The position numbers and the translations under genes were made by a program. From assembly GCA_902773395.1 (NCBI GenBank), contig CACYEJ010000047.1, positions 1 to 8,152 on the forward strand: DNA of 8,152 bases, read 5' to 3'. Below are positions 4,876 to 8,152 of the stretch, one piece after another. The DNA is from an uncultured Ruminococcus sp. (lineage in GTDB: Bacteria > Bacillota_A > Clostridia > Oscillospirales > Acutalibacteraceae). The notes beneath the pieces were generated by a model. It was not told the origin of the DNA. It made no database searches and was given only the letters and a program-made list of their open reading frames with translations. Position 1 is the first letter of the stretch. Every line of letters begins with the position of its first letter.

Positions 4876-6456
4876 TTAATATAAGTAGTTGGTTGGATTA
4901 ACGTACTCACCGTTTGAGATTATCTCAAAATGCAGGTGAGGACCTGTTGCGTCGCCTGTTGAGCCTACTGCTGCAACAGCTTCGCCCTGTTCAACATACG
5001 TACCCGGCTTAACATAGATATCGCTGCACTGAGCGTACAATGTCTGATAGCCGTTGCCGTGATCTATAATCAAATAGCAGCCGTAATTTTCGCCGCTATA
5101 GTCAAATACAACTGATGTGACATATCCGCTTGCAGATGCCAAAACCGGCTGTCCCTCTACGCCTCCACCGGAAATATCAATTCCCTTATGGAGCTTCTCA
5201 CCCTGATAACCAAACTCATTAGTTATATAACCGCATGAAGGTGCAGGCCATATAAACTGAGATGAATGTGTTGTCGGTGCTGTTTGGGCAGCTTGGGATT
5301 GGCTGTCTGCGGCGGCATCTGCGTTTGTATCATTCTCTGTATCGGTTGATGCAGTGGTGTCAGTATCTGTGTTTTGGTCTGTGTCTGTGTCTTTTTCTGT
5401 ATCTGTATCTTTATCCGTATCGGTATCAGTAGATTTCTTATTAGTTTTTGATGTATCGGTGTCGGTGGATTTAACCTCGCTTGCATGCTCGTTATCAGGG
5501 GAAATTGTGATAACCTGATTAACCGGCTTTTTAGTTGCCGTAACCTTTACGTGTTCGCTGGAAATCTGGTTTCCGTCAACGTAAACAACACGGTTAGTAG
5601 CAACGCCCTCACCGATAACACCCTTTGTTGTAACCTTTTCGTAATTATCAGATTTTGTAGAATCTATTACGTATTCTGTTTTATACTTTATCTTTACATT
5701 TTGCTCCTGCAAAACGATAATCTTGTAACTAATCTCAACGTTGTTTTCGAGTCTTTCCTTAATAGCAGCCTTGTCTACAACGGAGCTTCTCGCATAAAGT
5801 CCCACTTCAAGCAAAACATTGCTGTTAAACTCTACAGCATCTACATTGCCCAGCGACTTCCAATTCTTCTTTTCCGCCTCCAGCAAGCTGTCAAGAACCT
5901 CTTGTGCGTCCTCCTTGTTTTCCACAGCACCAACAAATGTACCGTCAACGAACACGCCGCAAATTTCATCTGCAAGCACATTATCGTTGGCAAGAATAGA
6001 GCGGCTCAGCTCTGTTGAAGTCTGAAAATCAGATGTATTATTAACAACTGCAACCCTGTACTGAGGCTCGTCCTCAAGTGTATCAAGGCTTTTGTTGATA
6101 ATTTTGCTATCAATCAGACCGGTTGCCTCATTGATAACATCAGCATTCTCTACAACTCCGATCTGCTCATCGTTATATGAGATAATCAGACCGAACTGCA
6201 AAGAGTTCATATATAAAACTGTGCATACTAAAAGAACCATTGCCATAAACGGCATAAAGTTGTTGACGAGTGAGGAACGTCTTTCTTGTTTTTTCTGAAT
6301 ACGTCTTTCCTCTTGTCTTAGGTATCTTTCTTCACGAATCTGCTCGATTGATTTTTCTTCCTCAGCCTCATCGTAGTACTCCAATGAAGATGATGCGAAT
6401 TTATCAAGGAGCTCTTCCGTAACTTCTATATTATCATCATTTTCAAAGTATGACAT
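4876..6456 (-). CDS. Membrane-anchored M23 (LytM-type) peptidoglycan endopeptidase with G5 domain
   Basis: A 526-residue protein. Residues 1-65 are a charged cytoplasmic head, coiled-coil-prone at about 30-60 and rich in Glu/Arg/Gln. One transmembrane helix (about 67-92) makes it type II. Outside lie two related short units with a VxxxGxxVGxVEN pattern (about 91-120 and 166-195), a G5 domain (about 250-318, ending KKPVNQVI), an Asp/Thr linker (about 330-380) and the M23 domain (about 403-526). That domain has zinc ligands H423 and D427 (HKGID) and the HLHF motif with H507/H509. However, the usual YAH is YAQ: Gln476 stands where the second catalytic His of LytM is expected. The family cuts peptide cross-bridges of peptidoglycan. 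CTCCC on the plus strand (GGGAG, 6465-6469) gives an 8-nt spacing to the ATG. G5 domains often associate with cell-surface sugars. It is either an active variant or a scaffold or regulator of another hydrolase. Confidence 0.92.
   Translation of the reverse strand: MSYFENDDNIEVTEELLDKFASSSLEYYDEAEEEKSIEQIREERYLRQEERRIQKKQERRSSLVNNFMPFMAMVLLVCTVLYMNSLQFGLIISYNDEQIGVVENADVINEATGLIDSKIINKSLDTLEDEPQYRVAVVNNTSDFQTSTELSRSILANDNVLADEICGVFVDGTFVGAVENKEDAQEVLDSLLEAEKKNWKSLGNVDAVEFNSNVLLEVGLYARSSVVDKAAIKERLENNVEISYKIIVLQEQNVKIKYKTEYVIDSTKSDNYEKVTTKGVIGEGVATNRVVYVDGNQISSEHVKVTATKKPVNQVITISPDNEHASEVKSTDTDTSKTNKKSTDTDTDKDTDTEKDTDTDQNTDTDTTASTDTENDTNADAAADSQSQAAQTAPTTHSSQFIWPAPSCGYITNEFGYQGEKLHKGIDISGGGVEGQPVLASASGYVTSVVFDYSGENYGCYLIIDHGNGYQTLYAQCSDIYVKPGTYVEQGEAVAAVGSTGDATGPHLHFEIISNGEYVNPTNYLY
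5323..5469 (-). repeat. Imperfect 6-bp repeat encoding an Asp/Thr linker
   Basis: Degenerate hexamers of the type GTATCN/GTGTCN on the plus strand encode Thr-Asp pairs, interrupted by Lys, Glu and Asn, at residues about 330-378 of the M23 protein. The third-base variation shows the repeat is kept at protein level more than at DNA level. It acts as a flexible, strongly acidic spacer between the G5 and M23 domains. It is not a CRISPR array, since there are no unique spacers. Confidence 0.8.
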
Positions 6457-6698
6457 TTAAACAACTCCCAATTAAATTGTTACACGCTTGTAAAAATTAA
6501 CTATTACTATTATACCAAACCGTTACAAAAATGCAACCCTTTTTAATCAAATTTGTAATATTCATATATTTTGCACAACTATCTTTAGAGTATTCTTTTA
6601 TTTATTTGTGAAATTTATACATAGCACTTTATGGGATTTTTTAAATAATCAAATTTATTAAAACATTTTTCTTTTAGCATTACAAAAAATTAAAAATT
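6457..6698. other. AT-rich spacer between the M23 and endonuclease III genes
   Basis: This 242-nt stretch holds the M23 promoter and ribosome site at its left end. The right part (6541-6698) is very AT-rich, with an 11-bp direct repeat TAATCAAATTT at 6544-6554 and 6646-6656 that may be chance. No GC-rich terminator hairpin is visible after the endonuclease III stop, so that transcript may run on or end in weak T-rich sequence. Confidence 0.55.
6509..6536 (-). promoter_or_regulatory. Extended -10 promoter of the M23 gene
   Basis: The minus strand carries TGGTATAAT, a perfect extended -10 (TATAAT at 6509-6514). A poor -35, TTGCAT (6531-6536), lies 16 bases upstream, so the TGn element is probably important. 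The leader is about 45 nt. Hexamers TGTAAC occur on the minus strand at 6522-6527 and 6479-6484 but are not spaced as a WalR box. Confidence 0.65.
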
Positions 6699-7346
6699 TT
6701 ATAGCTGCGAACGCCTATACTCACAAAACTCACTCATACAGCAACGCTCACATTCAGGTTTTCTCGCCTTGCAGACTGCTCTTCCGTGCAGCACCAGTCT
6801 ATGACAGAAATCGTTCGATTCCTTTGGGTCAAGTGCGTTCCTAAGAATAGATTCAATTTTCTTTGCGTCCTTGATATTATGAAAGCCCAATCTTGATGTG
6901 ATACGTATACAATGAGTATCAACTACAACAGCCGGCTTTTTATAAATATCTCCGACAACTAGGTTGGCTGTTTTTCTTCCGATACCTGCAAGCGTTGTCA
7001 AGTCATCAATATTATCCGGAACCTTGCCGCCAAAGTTTTCGCAAATCTGTCCTGCCATAGTGACAATATCACGTGCTTTAGTTTTGTAAAGTCCGCAGCT
7101 TTTAATCAGTTCCTCAACATCAGCTATGTCTGCTTCTGCAAAATCCCTAGCCGTTTTATAACGCTTGAACAACTCAGGAGTAACCATATTAACACGGGCA
7201 TCTGTGCATTGTGCGGCAAGTCTTGTGGCTATCAAGAGCTGCAAAGGCTCGGTGTATACTAAAGAGCAGATTGCGTCCGGATATTCTTTTTTTAACGCTT
7301 CAACGGCAAGTGCTGCTCGCTGTTTTGGTGTAATGCTGCTGTCCAT
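6699..7346 (-). CDS. nth: Endonuclease III, DNA glycosylase/AP lyase
   Basis: A 215-residue bifunctional DNA glycosylase and AP lyase that removes oxidised pyrimidines in base-excision repair. The active-site loop has AAQCTDARVN (44-53). The helix-hairpin-helix LAGIGRKTANLVVG (119-132) holds the catalytic lysine K125, and VDTHCIRI (142-149) holds the catalytic D143. The C-terminal iron-sulfur loop C192-x6-C199-x2-C202-x5-C208 matches the canonical spacing, so the [4Fe-4S] cluster should be present. Length and motifs are normal for the family. The ATG at 7346 is chosen because AGGAG (7353-7357 on the opposite strand) sits 6 nt upstream; a TTG at 7412 in the same frame has no such site and lies inside the Nudix gene. 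It is 31 nt downstream of the Nudix gene and probably co-transcribed with it. Confidence 0.96.
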   Translation of the reverse strand: MDSSITPKQRAALAVEALKKEYPDAICSLVYTEPLQLLIATRLAAQCTDARVNMVTPELFKRYKTARDFAEADIADVEELIKSCGLYKTKARDIVTMAGQICENFGGKVPDNIDDLTTLAGIGRKTANLVVGDIYKKPAVVVDTHCIRITSRLGFHNIKDAKKIESILRNALDPKESNDFCHRLVLHGRAVCKARKPECERCCMSEFCEYRRSQL

Positions 7347-7377
7347 TGTTTGCTCCTTTTTTTCTATGCGATATTTA

Positions 7378-8067
7378 TTACCGTCCGCCAAGATATCTTT
7401 CAGCCTTATCAATCACTCTAAGATCATTTTCATAACAGCACATTTCCCTTGCCTGCGAAAACGGCACCCATATAAAATAATCTATCTCGCTTTCCTGAAT
7501 ATGTACATCATCTGAAAGTGCCTCTGCAAGAAAGAAAACAACTCTCTTTCTGACCTTTCCAAAAGGACAGTAATCGCTTGTTTCTCTAAAGCCGGGGTGA
7601 ATTTTAACGTCTAAATCTGTTTCCTCTTTAATTTCACGGACAGCAGTCTGACGTTCATTCTCGCCAAGCTCTACATGACCCTTAGGAAATGACCAGTATT
7701 TGCCGTTTTTATTCTTCACCAAAAGAACTCTAACCTCTATCGGGGCACGGTAAAAGACAATTGCACCGCATGACTTTTCATACAGACAGCTAATTCTTCC
7801 TACCCTGAAATTACGAAGTCTGCGTAATCTCTTCTTAATCAGCGGCTCATAGTAAATCTGACCCTCAGGGGCGGCAATAAGCTTAGCTTGGGCACCGTTT
7901 CTGCCCTGTGCCATTGCAATGACGGTGCAGCGAACATAATCTCTAGGCTTATCCTTTGAGATAAGATAGATATTTTTCCTGCGGCTGCCTGCCATATAAT
8001 ATCCGTTATAAAGTCCGGCATACGGAATGGAAGAAACAACCTTGACATCAAGTTTTTTGCCAAGCAT
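7378..8067 (-). CDS. Nudix hydrolase, Ap4A-hydrolase-like, with pyrophosphatase-like N-terminal domain
   Basis: A 229-residue protein in two parts. The C-terminal Nudix domain (about 98-228) has WSFPKGHVE followed by a Nudix box G130-x5-E136-x7-R144-E-x2-E-E149, with Asp151 in place of the usual final Gly. The WSFPKGH and KVRKRVVFFLAEA patterns resemble bis(5'-nucleosyl)-tetraphosphatases, which cleave Ap4A-type dinucleotides; substrate is uncertain. The N-terminal part (1-80: GKKLDVKVV, NGYYMAG, YLISKDKP, TVIAMAQ, LIAAPEGQIYY) aligns by eye with a small clostridial inorganic-pyrophosphatase-like family but lacks its acidic DGEEQDAY segment (here SRRKNIY), so that half should be catalytically dead. 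Residues 78-92 are a very basic Arg/Lys linker. The ATG at 8067 is fixed by AGGAGGTGA just upstream; a TTG at 8127 overlaps the -35 box and is rejected. First gene of an operon with endonuclease III. Confidence 0.88.
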   Translation of the reverse strand: MLGKKLDVKVVSSIPYAGLYNGYYMAGSRRKNIYLISKDKPRDYVRCTVIAMAQGRNGAQAKLIAAPEGQIYYEPLIKKRLRRLRNFRVGRISCLYEKSCGAIVFYRAPIEVRVLLVKNKNGKYWSFPKGHVELGENERQTAVREIKEETDLDVKIHPGFRETSDYCPFGKVRKRVVFFLAEALSDDVHIQESEIDYFIWVPFSQAREMCCYENDLRVIDKAERYLGGR

Positions 8068-8071
8068 ACTG

Positions 8072-8080
8072 TCACCTCCT
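8072..8080 (-). promoter_or_regulatory. Consensus ribosome binding site deciding the Nudix start
   Basis: AGGAGGTGA on the minus strand is a full complement of the 16S anti-Shine-Dalgarno sequence. The AGGAGG core ends 7 nt before the ATG at 8067, which fixes this start over the longer frame opening at 8127. Confidence 0.9.
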
Positions 8081-8098
8081 ATATAATTATTATTTCTG

Positions 8099-8127
8099 AA
8101 TTTATTAACCTGATATACTGCTGTCAA
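8099..8127 (-). promoter_or_regulatory. Sigma-A-type promoter of the Nudix-nth operon
   Basis: On the minus strand a perfect -35 TTGACA (8122-8127) is followed after exactly 17 bases by TAAATT (8099-8104; 4 of 6 to TATAAT). Transcription would start about 25 nt before the ATG, leaving just enough leader for the strong ribosome site. Confidence 0.7.
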
Positions 8128-8152
8128 ACAAATCCCTCAATCTCTGACAATA

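Noticed and set aside
5323..5469. CRISPR-like repetitive stretch
   Set aside because: The units are 6 bp, contiguous, degenerate and in frame with the peptidase linker, with no spacers.
5223..5486. Minus-strand frame rich in Gln/Thr/Lys/Ile across the M23 linker
   Set aside because: It is a frame-shifted shadow of the Asp/Thr repeat in the M23 gene.
5485..6018. 177-codon plus-strand frame opposite the M23 gene
   Set aside because: It is antisense to a well-supported gene, its product matches no family I recognise, and no ribosome site or promoter precedes it.
6479..6560. Possible WalR boxes near the M23 promoter (TGTAAC at two places)
   Set aside because: WalR sites need two hexamers 5 bases apart; these are 43 bases apart, so they are isolated half-sites.
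6544..6656. 11-bp direct repeat TAATCAAATTT (6544-6554, 6646-6656)
   Set aside because: It lies in very AT-rich sequence where such matches are expected by chance, and no mobile-element boundary is visible.
7347..7412. Longer endonuclease III reading frame starting at 7412
   Set aside because: It would use TTG inside the Nudix gene with no ribosome site, whereas AGGAG lies 6 nt before the ATG at 7346.
8068..8127. Longer Nudix reading frame starting at 8127
   Set aside because: The TTG is part of the TTGACA -35 box, and the perfect AGGAGGTGA points to the ATG at 8067.

Overview
The window looks like chromosomal DNA of a Gram-positive Clostridia, most likely an Oscillospirales gut bacterium of the Ruminococcus / [Eubacterium] siraeum type. 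The support is AT-rich spacers with sigma-A-like promoters, strong AGGAGG-type ribosome sites, an OmpR/HisKA two-component pair, a Big_2-VanY lipoprotein, a G5-M23 peptidase with an Asp/Thr linker, and a CpXC-domain protein. The species assignment is inferred from gene style and is not certain. No rRNA, tRNA, CRISPR array, transposase or phage gene is visible.

Layout. Positions 1-253 are non-coding: a cluster of small palindromes (5-80) that resembles a dispersed intergenic repeat, then a near-consensus promoter (172-200). From it runs a compact plus-strand operon: a CpXC zinc-ribbon-like protein (254-925), an OmpR-family response regulator (949-1629), a membrane histidine kinase overlapping it by 8 nt (1622-2887), and an 87-residue multi-spanning membrane protein (2906-3169). 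It ends at a hairpin terminator (3182-3222) that the convergent gene on the other strand probably shares.

The rest is on the minus strand. An M23 cell-wall endopeptidase with one transmembrane helix and a G5 domain (6456-4876) and a VanY/LdcB-like M15 carboxypeptidase lipoprotein with two Big_2 domains (4687-3251) each have their own extended -10 promoter and are separated by a hairpin. Further right, a Nudix hydrolase (8067-7378) and endonuclease III (7346-6699) form a two-gene operon behind a TTGACA promoter; their families suggest nucleotide clean-up and base-excision repair.

How the genes may work together. The two wall peptidases face a two-component operon, so envelope sensing coupled to wall remodelling is a reasonable hypothesis, but no shared operator was demonstrated. 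The points most worth a second look are: the Nudix protein carries an N-terminal region resembling a small clostridial pyrophosphatase-like family without its acidic catalytic segment; the M23 domain has Gln where a catalytic His is expected; a CpXC protein heads a two-component operon that ends in an unknown small membrane protein; and Asp/Thr runs recur in the kinase sensor and in the peptidase linkers.
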